DNA of 64,000 bases from contig NZ_JH126469.1 of the NCBI RefSeq assembly GCF_000225705.1, positions 51,385 through 115,384 on the forward strand. The letters run 5' to 3'. A model generated the notes under the pieces. It did not search any database. It was not told where the DNA came from and saw nothing but the letters and a program-made list of their open reading frames with translations. The stretch's first letter is position 1. Every line of letters starts with the position of its first letter. Below are positions 1 to 8,900 of the stretch, piece after piece. This DNA is from Collinsella tanakaei YIT 12063 (GTDB taxonomy: Bacteria; Actinomycetota; Coriobacteriia; Coriobacteriales; Coriobacteriaceae). The position numbers and the translations under genes are program-made.

Positions 1-61
1 CAAAAAAATACGTATTAATATCTGCGGCGTACAGACGATAAGCGTCGAAAGGAAGATATCA

Positions 62-682
62 ATGAGCGGGATGCTACTTCCAAAAGTTACCGTCATTTTG
101 AGGGGATACGAGACAGAGCAGGTTCTGTGCGTTGTGGAGCAGCTGGTTGGGACAAAGGTGAACTCCATTGAGGTGGCAAGCAATTCTCCGCATGCCATGC
201 AATCTATTGCTGCGGCTCGCAAAGAGTTTGGAGCAGAGGTTCGCGTAGGAGCAGGCACTGTTACCAATCTTGATTTGGCAAAGCAGGCGGTTGATGCTGG
301 AGCCGAATTCATGCTGTCTCCCGTCATGTTTACTAAAGAGATGTTTGACTTTGCTAAGAAGAATGAGGTTATTACGGTGCCCGCCGCGTTCAGTCCCAGC
401 GAGATCAAGATGATGTTCGATATGGGTGCCGACATTGTTAAGGTGTTCCCGGCGGGGCAGCTGGGTCCCGATTATGTCAAAGCTGTGCAGGCGCCCCTTG
501 GGAAGCTTCCGCTTATGGTTGTGGGTGGCGTCGGAACGGGCAACGTCCAGAGCTTTTTCGACAAGGGCGCCACATACGCTGGTATCGGTTCGGGCATTTT
601 TGATCCGGAAGATATCAAGACATGCAATAGCAAGAATCTTGCAGCCGCTATCAAGCGACTTGAAGAAAACGTTTGTTGGTAA
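62..682 (+). CDS. eda: KDPG/KHG aldolase family protein
   Basis: A 206-residue class I aldolase of the 2-dehydro-3-deoxy-phosphogluconate / 4-hydroxy-2-oxoglutarate family, which cleaves 2-keto-3-deoxy sugar-acid phosphates to pyruvate plus an aldehyde. The Schiff-base lysine lies in IVKVFPAG (Lys127) and the general-base glutamate in SIEVAS (Glu37); the length matches the family. The ATG at 62 follows GAAAGGAAG. It is the first complete gene of a same-strand series with PTS genes, a dehydratase, a phosphatase and a hydroxyacid dehydrogenase, so it is probably the last catabolic step of that pathway. The true substrate (KDPG, KDPGal or another keto-deoxy acid) is not readable. The operon may start upstream of the window. 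Confidence 0.88.
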   Translation: MSGMLLPKVTVILRGYETEQVLCVVEQLVGTKVNSIEVASNSPHAMQSIAAARKEFGAEVRVGAGTVTNLDLAKQAVDAGAEFMLSPVMFTKEMFDFAKKNEVITVPAAFSPSEIKMMFDMGADIVKVFPAGQLGPDYVKAVQAPLGKLPLMVVGGVGTGNVQSFFDKGATYAGIGSGIFDPEDIKTCNSKNLAAAIKRLEENVCW

Positions 683-711
683 GCCGCGTGCGGCCTGAAG
701 AAGGGAAAAGA

Positions 712-1176
712 ATGGCGGATCTGAGTCTCGATAGTTCATTGGTATTGCGTATCAAGGGAGACGACCTGACGACTGAGGACGTGGAGCGTGCCATGGCGGC
801 GGAGCTCGAGCGTCAAGGCTATGCCAAGGACACGTTTACCAACGCGATTTTGGAGCGCGAAAAGATATTTCCGACCGCTTTGGACATGGGCGGCATCAAC
901 GTTGCTATGCCTCACTGCGATGTTGCGAACGTGAATAAGGCGGCGATCTGCATTGGTGTTCTCGAGCATCCGGTGGCGTGGTATCGCATGGATGATCCTG
1001 AGACGACGTGTGAGGTATCGCTTGTGACCATGCTTGCCCTTACCGAGGCGCACGCTCACTTGGAAATGCTTCAGAAGGTCATTGCGCTTGTGCAAAACCA
1101 AGAGCTCATCGAAAAGGTTGTAAAGGCTGAGAGCGAAGAAGAGATTTTCGATTTGGTTCGCGATCAGCTCATCTAA
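712..1176 (+). CDS. PTS sugar transporter subunit IIA (fructose/galactitol type)
   Basis: A 154-residue cytoplasmic EIIA that takes phosphate from HPr on a histidine and passes it to the IIB below. The active-site histidine is in NVAMPHCD (His68), the usual MPH context of the fructose-mannitol-galactitol IIA class. The ATG at 712 is preferred because AAGAAGGG sits just ahead of it; an in-frame earlier start at 673 would overlap the aldolase gene and has no better ribosome site. It lies 29 bases after eda and 61 bases before the IIB gene, consistent with one transcript. Substrate unknown. Confidence 0.85.
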   Translation: MADLSLDSSLVLRIKGDDLTTEDVERAMAAELERQGYAKDTFTNAILEREKIFPTALDMGGINVAMPHCDVANVNKAAICIGVLEHPVAWYRMDDPETTCEVSLVTMLALTEAHAHLEMLQKVIALVQNQELIEKVVKAESEEEIFDLVRDQLI

Positions 1177-1237
1177 TTCGAGTTTGGAATCATGCGCCCA
1201 AAGGGGGCGTTGAGAGAAAGATGGAAAGGAAACTCTC

Positions 1238-1525
1238 ATGGCTACGAAACGTGTTCTGATTGCATGCGGCAACGGCGTTGCGACTTCTACCGTGGTTGCA
1301 TCCAAGGTTAAGGACTACTGTGCTGACCATGGCGTTGATATTCAGGTCACTCAGTGCAAGATGCTTGAGCTTCACAGCAAGGCGAACGACTACGACCTGG
1401 TTGTTACCTCCGGCAAGTTCAAGGATCCCGATGTCACCACTCCGTGCATCATGGCCATTGCGTTGCTCACTGGCATTAACGAGGAGGCGACTCTCCAGAA
1501 GATCGTTGAGGCTCTTAAAGAGTAG
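1238..1525 (+). CDS. PTS sugar transporter subunit IIB (galactitol type)
   Basis: A 95-residue cytoplasmic EIIB. The phosphocysteine is Cys10 in IACGNGVATSTV, the P-loop characteristic of galactitol-type IIB proteins. It receives phosphate from the IIA encoded upstream and phosphorylates sugar carried by the IIC encoded downstream. GAAAGGAAA lies ahead of the ATG. Length and motif fit GatB-like proteins; the sugar cannot be assigned because galactitol-type PTSs carry several polyols and sugar acids. Confidence 0.87.
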   Translation: MATKRVLIACGNGVATSTVVASKVKDYCADHGVDIQVTQCKMLELHSKANDYDLVVTSGKFKDPDVTTPCIMAIALLTGINEEATLQKIVEALKE

Positions 1526-1593
1526 AGAAGTCTAAATCTAGACACCCTCACTATTAGCCCCCAAAAGAGTAATTTCTATTTGGAAGGAGCGCT

Positions 1594-2973
1594 ATGGACG
1601 CATTCCTTAATGGCGCATATGCAGTATTCCAGGCATTTATTGGTGCAGGTGCGTATGTAATGCTTCCCTTCATCATCATGGTGATCGGTTTGATTTTCCG
1701 CCTCCCCATTGCGAAGGCCTTCAAGAGCGGCATTACTATTACTTGCGGCTTTGTTGGCATTAACTTGCTGGTGAACCTGCTTAAGTCCGCTGTTAGCCCT
1801 GCGGCAGCAGCCATGGTCGCCAACTTTGGTCTCAACCTCGACGTTACCGATGTCGGCTGGGGTGCAATTTCTTCGGTGACGTGGGCGTCCCCAATCGTTG
1901 CTTTCCTGGTTTTCGAGATCCTCGGCATCAACATTTTGCTTCTGGTTCTCAAGAAGACGAATACTATGGACGTCGATATCTGGAACTACCATCATATGAT
2001 GATCGTGGGCATCCTGGTTTTCTTTGTGACCCAGAATATCATTTGGGCAATAGTTGCTACCGCCATCACTGCGGTCATGACGTTCAAGTTCGCCGACTGG
2101 ACCCAGCCTCTTATCGAGCATTTCTTCGGTATTCCCGATGTGACGCTTCCCACCATTTCCTATACTTCTTCAATTATTATCGCTGCTCCGCTGAACTGGC
2201 TTATCGACCGTATTCCGGGTCTCAACAAGGTCAACTTCTCCATCAAGGGGGTTCAAAAGTATCTTGGTGTTTTTGGCGACCCCATGATGCTGGGCTTCAT
2301 CCTCGGTTGCGCGATGGGCGCTCTTGCACTGTTCCCGTTTGACCAGATTTTCCTTACTGGTATCAACGTAGCTGCCGTTATGGTTCTCATGCCCAAGATG
2401 ACTGCTATGTTTGTTGAGGGTCTCATGCCCATCTCTTCTGCCGCTCAGAAGTTCACGAGCGAGAAGTTTGGCGGCCGCGCCCTTTCCATTGGTCTGGATG
2501 CTGCCGTTGTTGTCGGCAACCCCGAGGTCATCACCACCGCACTCATCATGATTCCGGTGACCATCCTGCTGGCCTTCATCCTTCCCGGCAATCGTATGAT
2601 GCCCTTGGCGGACCTCGCAGTTGTGACCTTCCGTGTCGCTCTTGTTGTGGCCCTGTGCCGTGGTAACGTGTTCCGTTCCATTCTCATTTCCATTCCCGTT
2701 ATGGCTGCGATTCTTTATGCCGGCACGTTCGCCGCTCCGTTCATGACCGAGATGGCGCAGTCCGCTGGTCTGGCATTTGATGGCCAGATTGCTTCCATGG
2801 CGGGCCCCTCGCTTACCCAGACTGCCATCATCTTCTGGAGCTGCATCTCTGAGAACGCGATTATCGTCGTTCCAGCTCTGGTTATCGCCTTCATCGCCAT
2901 CTGGTATGTGGTCGAGAAGAAGATCACCATGGAGAAGATTGAAGCTTACGCTGCCGAATACGACGAGATGTAA
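1594..2973 (+). CDS. PTS sugar transporter subunit IIC, galactitol family
   Basis: A 459-residue polytopic membrane protein, the sugar-translocating part of a galactitol-type PTS. The N-terminus (residues 1-45) is the typical start of GatC-like proteins, and about ten hydrophobic segments are visible, with conserved GNPEVITTALIMIPVT and SENAIIVVPALVIAF stretches. Length fits GatC (about 430-460). A ribosome site TTGGAAGGAG precedes the ATG. With the preceding IIA and IIB genes it forms a complete three-gene PTS. Neighbouring aldolase and dehydratase genes suggest the substrate is funnelled to a 2-keto-3-deoxy acid rather than to the tagatose pathway; this is inference. Confidence 0.87.
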   Translation: MDAFLNGAYAVFQAFIGAGAYVMLPFIIMVIGLIFRLPIAKAFKSGITITCGFVGINLLVNLLKSAVSPAAAAMVANFGLNLDVTDVGWGAISSVTWASPIVAFLVFEILGINILLLVLKKTNTMDVDIWNYHHMMIVGILVFFVTQNIIWAIVATAITAVMTFKFADWTQPLIEHFFGIPDVTLPTISYTSSIIIAAPLNWLIDRIPGLNKVNFSIKGVQKYLGVFGDPMMLGFILGCAMGALALFPFDQIFLTGINVAAVMVLMPKMTAMFVEGLMPISSAAQKFTSEKFGGRALSIGLDAAVVVGNPEVITTALIMIPVTILLAFILPGNRMMPLADLAVVTFRVALVVALCRGNVFRSILISIPVMAAILYAGTFAAPFMTEMAQSAGLAFDGQIASMAGPSLTQTAIIFWSCISENAIIVVPALVIAFIAIWYVVEKKITMEKIEAYAAEYDEM

Positions 2974-3046
2974 GAAGAGTACATACCTATAAGGGACGAA
3001 GGGCGGTTTGCTCTTCGTCCCATTACAAAGAAAGGAGGTGTCCTAT

Positions 3047-4687
3047 ATGGAGCGTGCAATTGATAAGCTCGAGCCGTTTCAGCGAGCGATTTCCAAAGCG
3101 CATCTTGCATCGGCGGGTATATCCATCGATTCTCTTCAGGACACCAACAAGCCTTTGATTGCAATTGCCAACAGCTGGAATGAGGTTTGCCCCGGACACG
3201 AGCCGTTGCGTCAACTCGCGGCCGAGGTAAAGAAAGGCGTTCTCGAGGCGGGTGGAGAACCGATCGAGTTCAACACCATTGCAATGTGCGATGGAATCGC
3301 TCAGGGGCATGCTGGAATGCGCTACTGTCTTCCTCATCGCGAAATCATTGCTGATTCGTGCGAAGCTATGATTGTGGGAGAGGGGTGTTTCGATGGTGTT
3401 GTTTACCTAGGAAGCTGCGACAAGATTATTCCGGCAATGCTTATGGCTGCGGCGCGCATCAACCTTCCGTCTGCCCTGGTGACCTGTGGGCCTTGCTATG
3501 ACGAAATTAAGCCTTCTGAGTCCAAAGCGCTCCGCGCGCGATTCCTTGCTGGCGAGGCAACTGAGCGTGAGGTTATCGAAGGCACGCTAAAATACTACAC
3601 TGGTCCGGGCGTGTGCCCGTTCCTCGGAACCGCGAATACCATGGGCTGCCTAACCGAGGGCCTCGGCATGATGCTTCCCATGGGGGCTCTCTGGCCCTCC
3701 TCTACGAGTCAGAGGCGATTCAGTGCGCGCCGTACCGGTGCCGCCGTGGTGGATATGGTTCGCCGCAACATCAGGCCCTCCGATATTATGACCCAGGCCG
3801 CCCTTGACAATACGGTCAAGCTGCTTGCTTCCATCGGCGGTTCTCTCAACGCTTTGATTCACCTGCCCGCTTTGGCCAAAGAACTTGGTTTGAGCTGCAC
3901 GTGGTCGCAGGTTGCTGAGATTACCTCCAGGACCCCGGTGATATGCAATGTGGTGCCGAACGGCGATATCTCTTGCATTAATCTATACAAAGCAGGAGGA
4001 ATCCCCGCCGTTCTTAAGACCATCGAGGGCGACCTGGACACCTCAGTGATGACGGTGACGGGTAAGACTCTGGGAGAAAATCTTGAGGGCGACATCCTAA
4101 TCGACCGCTCTGTTATCCGAACCCAAGATGATTCTAATTCTGTTGCGAAGGGCATTCAGGTGCTTTACGGCAACCTTGCACCGGAGGGCGCACTGGTTAA
4201 AACGAGCGCTGTGCCCGCTGACCAGCATGTGTGGTCTGGCGTCGCACAGGTCTTCAATTCAGAAGAGGAAGCTTTCGTCGCATATAATGCTGGGGATATT
4301 AGGCCTGGAACTGGTGTGGTAATTCGCTATGAGGGTCCCAAGGGTGGTCCGGGAATGAAGGAGCTTCATCGCGTTACCGAGATTATGAAGGGCATCCCTA
4401 ACTCCGCTGTCATAACTGATGGCCGCTTCTCTGGAGCGTCTGGAGGTCTTTCAGTCGGATACCTTTGTCCCGAGGCGTACGAGGGGTCACCCATTGCTTT
4501 GGTGGAGAATGGCGACGTGCTCAACATTGATCTTACCCGCGACTTGATTGAGGTTGAGGTAAGCGATGAGGAGCTTGCCAAGCGTAGAGAGAAATGGGCG
4601 CCGGTCGTTCATGAGAACAACGGTGGGCTGCTCGAGCGCTACGCTAAGTCTGTAGGTTCTGCGAAAACGGGTGCCGTTGTTCGTTAA
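3047..4687 (+). CDS. IlvD/Edd-family dehydratase, with an internal out-of-frame block
   Basis: A 546-residue dihydroxy-acid / sugar-acid dehydratase that removes water from a 2,3-dihydroxy acid to give a 2-keto acid through an iron-sulfur cluster. Cluster cysteines appear as Cys48 (NEVCPGH), Cys124 (GSCDKIIPA) and Cys190 (GVCPFLGTAN); the C-terminal GRFSGASGG loop is present. AAAGGAGGTG fixes the ATG at 3047. Setting oddity: residues about 211-228 do not read like the family, while the next frame over the same bases reads GGSLALLYESEAIQCA, so two compensating indels near 3682-3686 and 3724-3731 are likely. Context with a KDPG-type aldolase favours a sugar-acid dehydratase over branched-chain amino acid synthesis, but both belong to the family. 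Confidence 0.82.
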   Translation: MERAIDKLEPFQRAISKAHLASAGISIDSLQDTNKPLIAIANSWNEVCPGHEPLRQLAAEVKKGVLEAGGEPIEFNTIAMCDGIAQGHAGMRYCLPHREIIADSCEAMIVGEGCFDGVVYLGSCDKIIPAMLMAAARINLPSALVTCGPCYDEIKPSESKALRARFLAGEATEREVIEGTLKYYTGPGVCPFLGTANTMGCLTEGLGMMLPMGALWPSSTSQRRFSARRTGAAVVDMVRRNIRPSDIMTQAALDNTVKLLASIGGSLNALIHLPALAKELGLSCTWSQVAEITSRTPVICNVVPNGDISCINLYKAGGIPAVLKTIEGDLDTSVMTVTGKTLGENLEGDILIDRSVIRTQDDSNSVAKGIQVLYGNLAPEGALVKTSAVPADQHVWSGVAQVFNSEEEAFVAYNAGDIRPGTGVVIRYEGPKGGPGMKELHRVTEIMKGIPNSAVITDGRFSGASGGLSVGYLCPEAYEGSPIALVENGDVLNIDLTRDLIEVEVSDEELAKRREKWAPVVHENNGGLLERYAKSVGSAKTGAVVR

Positions 4688-4705
4688 TTACATTTAGGAA
4701 TAAAT

Positions 4706-5533
4706 ATGGTCAAGATGGTCTTTTCCGATTTGGATGGAACGTTTTTAACGCCCGATAAGATCATTACGGCCGAAAACAGGAACATGCTGGACGTCGCGTA
4801 TGCTCGTGGCGTCCAGTTTGTTCCTTGTACAGGCCGCAATCTAAGCGATATTCCTTCGGAGCTGCTGGCTCATCCAAGTGTTTCGTATGCGGTTTGTTGC
4901 AATGGCTCTCTCGTGGTGAATGCGAAAACTGGTCGCGTCTTGCAAGAGACTCCCATTGAAAAGCGCACAGTTTTGGGGCTGTACAACGAGCTGTCTAGCC
5001 TCCAAATAACTTTCGATGTTTTTGCGGATAGGCGCGTTTATACCGAACGTAGTCGTTTTGGGTACATTGATACAGTGGAATTGTCGGGACCTACAAGGGA
5101 CTTCATTAAAGCTGGTAGAACATTGTTCGATTGTTCAATGGAAGAGCTGATGACGCAGACGGGCCCCGTTTGTCGACTCAATATTTTTTACCATACCAAA
5201 GAAGATTGCGATCTTGTGTGGGATGCTGTTGACAGACGTGCTGAACTCAGGAGGAGCACGTCTCTCCCTTGCAACGTTGAGATAACTGACGCATGTGCTC
5301 ACAAAGGAGCCGCCCTTGAATGGCTTTGTGGATTCTTAGGCGTTTCCACGGCTGATGTGGTGGCATTCGGTGACAATGAAAATGATACGACCATGTTGCG
5401 CGCTGCTGGAGACGGTGTGGCGATGGAGAATGCCGTTCATGCCTGCAAACTTGCTGCCGACCACCTCTGTGCGAGCTGCACGGAGTCCGGAGTGTCGCGA
5501 TATCTAATGGGTCGTTTGGGCTGTTTAACGTAG
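4706..5533 (+). CDS. Cof-type HAD hydrolase
   Basis: A 275-residue haloacid dehalogenase-superfamily phosphatase of the Cof (IIB cap) type. The catalytic motif FSDLDGTFL puts the nucleophile at Asp8 and the acid/base at Asp10. The late motif VAFGDNENDTTML supplies Mg2+-binding aspartates near residue 225. A weak ribosome site, AGGA, precedes the ATG 18 bases after the dehydratase stop. Such enzymes dephosphorylate sugar phosphates and sometimes nucleotides or PLP; location in the PTS operon suggests a sugar-phosphate overflow or pathway role, which is inference. Confidence 0.85.
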   Translation: MVKMVFSDLDGTFLTPDKIITAENRNMLDVAYARGVQFVPCTGRNLSDIPSELLAHPSVSYAVCCNGSLVVNAKTGRVLQETPIEKRTVLGLYNELSSLQITFDVFADRRVYTERSRFGYIDTVELSGPTRDFIKAGRTLFDCSMEELMTQTGPVCRLNIFYHTKEDCDLVWDAVDRRAELRRSTSLPCNVEITDACAHKGAALEWLCGFLGVSTADVVAFGDNENDTTMLRAAGDGVAMENAVHACKLAADHLCASCTESGVSRYLMGRLGCLT

Positions 5534-5546
5534 GGAGGATTCGGGG

Positions 5547-6527
5547 TTGTCCTGCGGTTTGATCGTTGCGTCTTGCGCCGTTACGTTTGGTATTTTTAAC
5601 AAGTTTCCTGTGGAGCGTCTTGAGGACGCAGGGTGTGAGGTCCGTTTGAATCCTTATGGACGCCCTTTGACTCCCGCCGAGATCGTTGAGCATGCTAAGG
5701 ATGCCGACGTTATTATTTTGGGTAACGACCGCCTCGACTCTGCCACTATTGGCAAGCTTTCCAATCTCAAGCTTGTCGTTCGCCATGGAGCGGGTTTAGA
5801 TAATATCGACTTCTCTGAGCTTGGCAAGCGGGATATTACTGTGGCAAACACCCCTGGTGCCAACAAAGAGGAAACTGCTGACCTCACCTTTGCCCTCATT
5901 CTTGATTTAGCTCGCATGGTGACTCAGAGCATTAATCAGCTCAAGGGTGGCGTATGGAATAAAATTCCAGGCAGAACTCTTTATGGTAAGACAATTGGCA
6001 TTATTGGTGTAGGCGCTATAGGCATGGCGGTTGCCAGCCGTGCCATGGGGTTCGGGATGGATATCTTGGGCAACGACATCGTCCAACGTGATGAGGCCGC
6101 ACGCTTCGGGCTTCTATATACGAGCCTCAATGAGCTTCTCTCCGCTTCGGATGTTGTGACAATTCATGTGCCTCTGACTTCGGCGACCAAGAATTTGATC
6201 GGAGCTCGGGAGCTGAAAAGAATGAAGCCGGATGCGCTTCTGATTAACACGGCCCGTGCGGGGGTCGTTCGTGAGGCGGCTCTTGAGAAGGCTCTGATGT
6301 CTGGACATCTTGGCGGATACGCGGTCGATGTTTACGTTAAGGAGCCGCCAGATCCTACTTCCTATATGAGCCTTCCAAATGTGCTCACTACTCCACATAT
6401 TGGATCATCGACGATGGAGGCGAACCTTCGAATGGGCGACATGGCGGTCGACAATATTTTGGCATTCATGAACGGGGCCGTACTTCCCAATAAAGTTACG
6501 GTGGTTGATAGGCTGAGGTTCTCTTAG
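5547..6527 (+). CDS. D-2-hydroxyacid dehydrogenase (phosphoglycerate dehydrogenase-like)
   Basis: A 326-residue NAD-dependent dehydrogenase of the D-isomer-specific 2-hydroxyacid family. The Rossmann motif IGIIGVGAIGMAVASRA is central, and the catalytic Arg (NTARAGVV), Glu (VKEPPD) and His (TPHIGSST) are all present. It has no C-terminal ACT domain, so it is not a full-length serine-biosynthetic SerA. TTG at 5547 is used as start; GGGAGGA lies eight bases upstream and no ATG is available nearby. It is the last gene of the PTS operon, 13 bases after the HAD gene, and converges with lysR. It may oxidise the incoming sugar acid or reduce a keto-acid product. Confidence 0.85.
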   Translation: MSCGLIVASCAVTFGIFNKFPVERLEDAGCEVRLNPYGRPLTPAEIVEHAKDADVIILGNDRLDSATIGKLSNLKLVVRHGAGLDNIDFSELGKRDITVANTPGANKEETADLTFALILDLARMVTQSINQLKGGVWNKIPGRTLYGKTIGIIGVGAIGMAVASRAMGFGMDILGNDIVQRDEAARFGLLYTSLNELLSASDVVTIHVPLTSATKNLIGARELKRMKPDALLINTARAGVVREAALEKALMSGHLGGYAVDVYVKEPPDPTSYMSLPNVLTTPHIGSSTMEANLRMGDMAVDNILAFMNGAVLPNKVTVVDRLRFS

Positions 6528-6552
6528 GCGGTCGGCTGAATCGCTCGCGCAG

Positions 6553-7443
6553 CTATTGAGCCCAGGAGCGGGCGAGTTCCTGGTAGCGGCGCGCAGCCAG
6601 GCTGCCGCGCTGCCAGATCAGGCGAAAGTCATGTTCTACAAAGAAGTCCGCAGGGGTGATGTCGCGCAGCTCGCCCTGATCAAGCTCGCGCTGCACGGCC
6701 GCGCGATACATAAACGTAATGCCAGCCCCCGCCTGAACGCAGAGTTTGATGGCGGGGATGCTGGCGACCTCGAGCGTGCCGGCAAAGTCGCCTACGGCGA
6801 GGTCGCGCGCTGCCAGGTGCTTTTCGAGAATCTCGCGCGTGCCGGATCCCTCTTCGCGCAGAATGAGCCTGCGACCAAGCAGGTCCGTCAGGGACGCGGG
6901 GCCGTCCGGCGCGTCAAACTCGTCCACGCACCCAACGGCAACATAGCGCTCTCGAGACACGGTGGCGAAGTCAAAGCGCTCCCGGTCAAAAGATCCCTCT
7001 ACCAGGGCGAAATCTATGTCGCCAGCCTCTAGGCGCATCACAAGTTCATGCGTGTTGCCCACGCTCATCCGCACCAGCTCGTCGGGGTGCTTCGCCATGT
7101 GGCGGGCCAGCACGCGCGGCATCCAATAGTCGCAAATGGTGCGCGTGCATCCAAAACGCAGCGGCGCTTTGGCAGGTTGCTCTTGTGACAGGGCTTCTGC
7201 TTGCGTTTTGAGGCGTCCCTCATCGTTTTCCATGGTCTCCAGCGCGCGAAACAGCATGGCTCCCGCCGGCGTAAGTTCGCCGCGCCGGCCGCCCCTGTAG
7301 AATAGGTCGCATCCGTAATGCGCTTCAAGCTGGCGGATGTGCTGCGATACGGCGGGCTGGGTGATGTGCAGCTCCGCGGCCGCCCGCGTAAAGCTGCCCA
7401 GCTTGCACACGGCCAAGAACGTGTGGGTTCGGTAGTCCAGCAT
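6553..7443 (-). CDS. LysR-family transcriptional regulator
   Basis: A 296-residue LysR-type regulator. The N-terminal winged helix-turn-helix is clear (FTRAAAELHITQPAVSQHI, residues 18-36), followed by a substrate-binding co-inducer domain starting near residue 90. It is divergent from the yeiH-like gene 257 bases away, and a T-N11-A dyad lies between them, so it most likely controls that transporter. Similar LysR proteins next to YeiH genes respond to sulfur or amino-acid signals, but the effector here is unknown. Confidence 0.87.
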   Translation of the reverse strand: MLDYRTHTFLAVCKLGSFTRAAAELHITQPAVSQHIRQLEAHYGCDLFYRGGRRGELTPAGAMLFRALETMENDEGRLKTQAEALSQEQPAKAPLRFGCTRTICDYWMPRVLARHMAKHPDELVRMSVGNTHELVMRLEAGDIDFALVEGSFDRERFDFATVSRERYVAVGCVDEFDAPDGPASLTDLLGRRLILREEGSGTREILEKHLAARDLAVGDFAGTLEVASIPAIKLCVQAGAGITFMYRAAVQRELDQGELRDITPADFFVEHDFRLIWQRGSLAARRYQELARSWAQ

Positions 7444-7534
7444 GGTGTCTCCTATGCTCAGATATCGTCCGCAGCCTCAACCACAGCGTCTAACGCGGCG
7501 TCGCCCGCGGCGTCGACTGGGACATCGTCCATAT

Positions 7535-7549
7535 ATAACAAATATTTAT
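7535..7549. promoter_or_regulatory. Candidate LysR box (T-N11-A dyad) between lysR and yeiH-like genes
   Basis: ATAACAAATATTTAT has ATAA/TTAT arms and the T-N11-A spacing typical of LysR-type operators. It lies in a locally AT-rich part of the divergent intergenic region. Position fits control of the divergent pair; binding is inferred. Confidence 0.45.
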
Positions 7550-7700
7550 GGAGTGATAACCAAATGGGTGAAAAGAATTATAAACCAAGGTAGTACCATC
7601 TCTTTGCACATTCACCCGGCGGCGGGCTGGGAATAGCTGCACCGCATACGATAGCCGGTGGCCCGGCACATGGGGCAGCGCCTAGGGAAAGGACGATGAC

Positions 7701-8756
7701 ATGGCGGGAAGAACGTGGAACAAGGTTCAAGATAGCTGGAGGGGCGTGGCGCTATGCCTGCTTATCGCTCTGCCGGCATGGTTTTTGGGCAAGCGCTTTG
7801 ACGTGATCGGCGGGCCGGTCTTCGCCATCCTCATCGGTATGGTGCTGGCGCTGTTTATTAAGGACGACGCGGCGCTGCCGTTTGCGTCCGGTATCAAGTT
7901 CACCTCTAAGAAGGTCTTGCAGTACGCGGTCATCCTGTTGGGCTTTGGCCTCAACCTTTCCCAGATCGCGCGCGTGGGCGCCCGTTCGCTGCCTATTATC
8001 GTGGCGACCATCACCACGTCGCTGGTGATTTCTTTCGCCCTGCATCGCGCTCTCAAGATCCCCACCAAGATTTCCACTCTGGTGGGCGTGGGGTCGTCAA
8101 TCTGCGGCGGCTCGGCAATCGCGGCGACCGCTCCGGTTATCGATGCGGACGATGAGGAGATCGCGCAGGCCATCAGCGTCATCTTCTTGTTCAACATCAT
8201 CGCCGCGCTTATTTTCCCGGCTCTTGGCGGCATGCTTGGCCTTTCAAACGAGGGCTTTGGCCTGTTTGCCGGCACCGCCGTCAACGACACCTCGTCCGTA
8301 ACCGCCGCTGCTGCCGCGTGGGACGGCATGCACCCTGGCGCCAATACGTTGGACGAGGCGACCATTGTGAAGCTCACCCGCACGCTCGCCATCATCCCCA
8401 TCACGCTGGCGCTGGCATTTTGGCAGGTTCACAAGGCCAAGCGCGCCGCCGCGAACGGCGAGGGCGGCGAAGCTGCGGGCACGTTCGATATCAAGAAGAT
8501 CTTCCCCTTCTTTATCCTCTTCTTTGTGCTTGCCAGCGTGATCACCACGGTCTTCGCGCTGCCTGCGGGCGTGACCGCACCCATAAAGGAGCTCTCCAAG
8601 TTCTTCATTGTTATGGCTATGGCGGCGATTGGTTTCAACACCAATATAGTCAAGCTGGTCAAGACGGGCGGCAAACCCATCTTTATGGGTCTGTGCTGCT
8701 GGATCGGCATCGCTCTGGTGAGCCTGGGCATGCAGCATCTGCTTGGCATTTGGTAG
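7701..8756 (+). CDS. yeiH: YeiH/UPF0324-family transporter (putative sulfate exporter family)
   Basis: A 351-residue integral membrane protein with about ten hydrophobic segments. The glycine-rich block [20 protein letters not shown] (residues 130-149) is the hallmark of the UPF0324/YeiH family, and [12 protein letters not shown] follows near residue 192. AAAGGACG precedes the ATG. Members are annotated as putative sulfate exporters, but few have experimental substrates. It is divergent from a LysR regulator and followed by a strong terminator, so it forms a single-gene unit. Confidence 0.88.
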   Translation: MAGRTWNKVQDSWRGVALCLLIALPAWFLGKRFDVIGGPVFAILIGMVLALFIKDDAALPFASGIKFTSKKVLQYAVILLGFGLNLSQIARVGARSLPIIVATITTSLVISFALHRALKIPTKISTLVGVGSSICGGSAIAATAPVIDADDEEIAQAISVIFLFNIIAALIFPALGGMLGLSNEGFGLFAGTAVNDTSSVTAAAAAWDGMHPGANTLDEATIVKLTRTLAIIPITLALAFWQVHKAKRAAANGEGGEAAGTFDIKKIFPFFILFFVLASVITTVFALPAGVTAPIKELSKFFIVMAMAAIGFNTNIVKLVKTGGKPIFMGLCCWIGIALVSLGMQHLLGIW

Positions 8757-8768
8757 GCTGACCTTATT

Positions 8769-8805
8769 GGCGCCGGCGCTCGATGATGGGTGCCGGCGCC
8801 TTTTT
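8769..8805 (+). terminator. Rho-independent terminator after yeiH-like gene
   Basis: Perfect nine-base arms GGCGCCGGC and GCCGGCGCC are separated by 14 bases and followed directly by five T residues. Confidence 0.88.
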
Positions 8806-8900
8806 CTATGTCCACGTTTCGTTAGCATTCCGTACAAATTTCGTGGGCGGGCGCCCCTGCATATATGATGTAGCGCGCAGCAAATACGAAAGGTTCGGTT

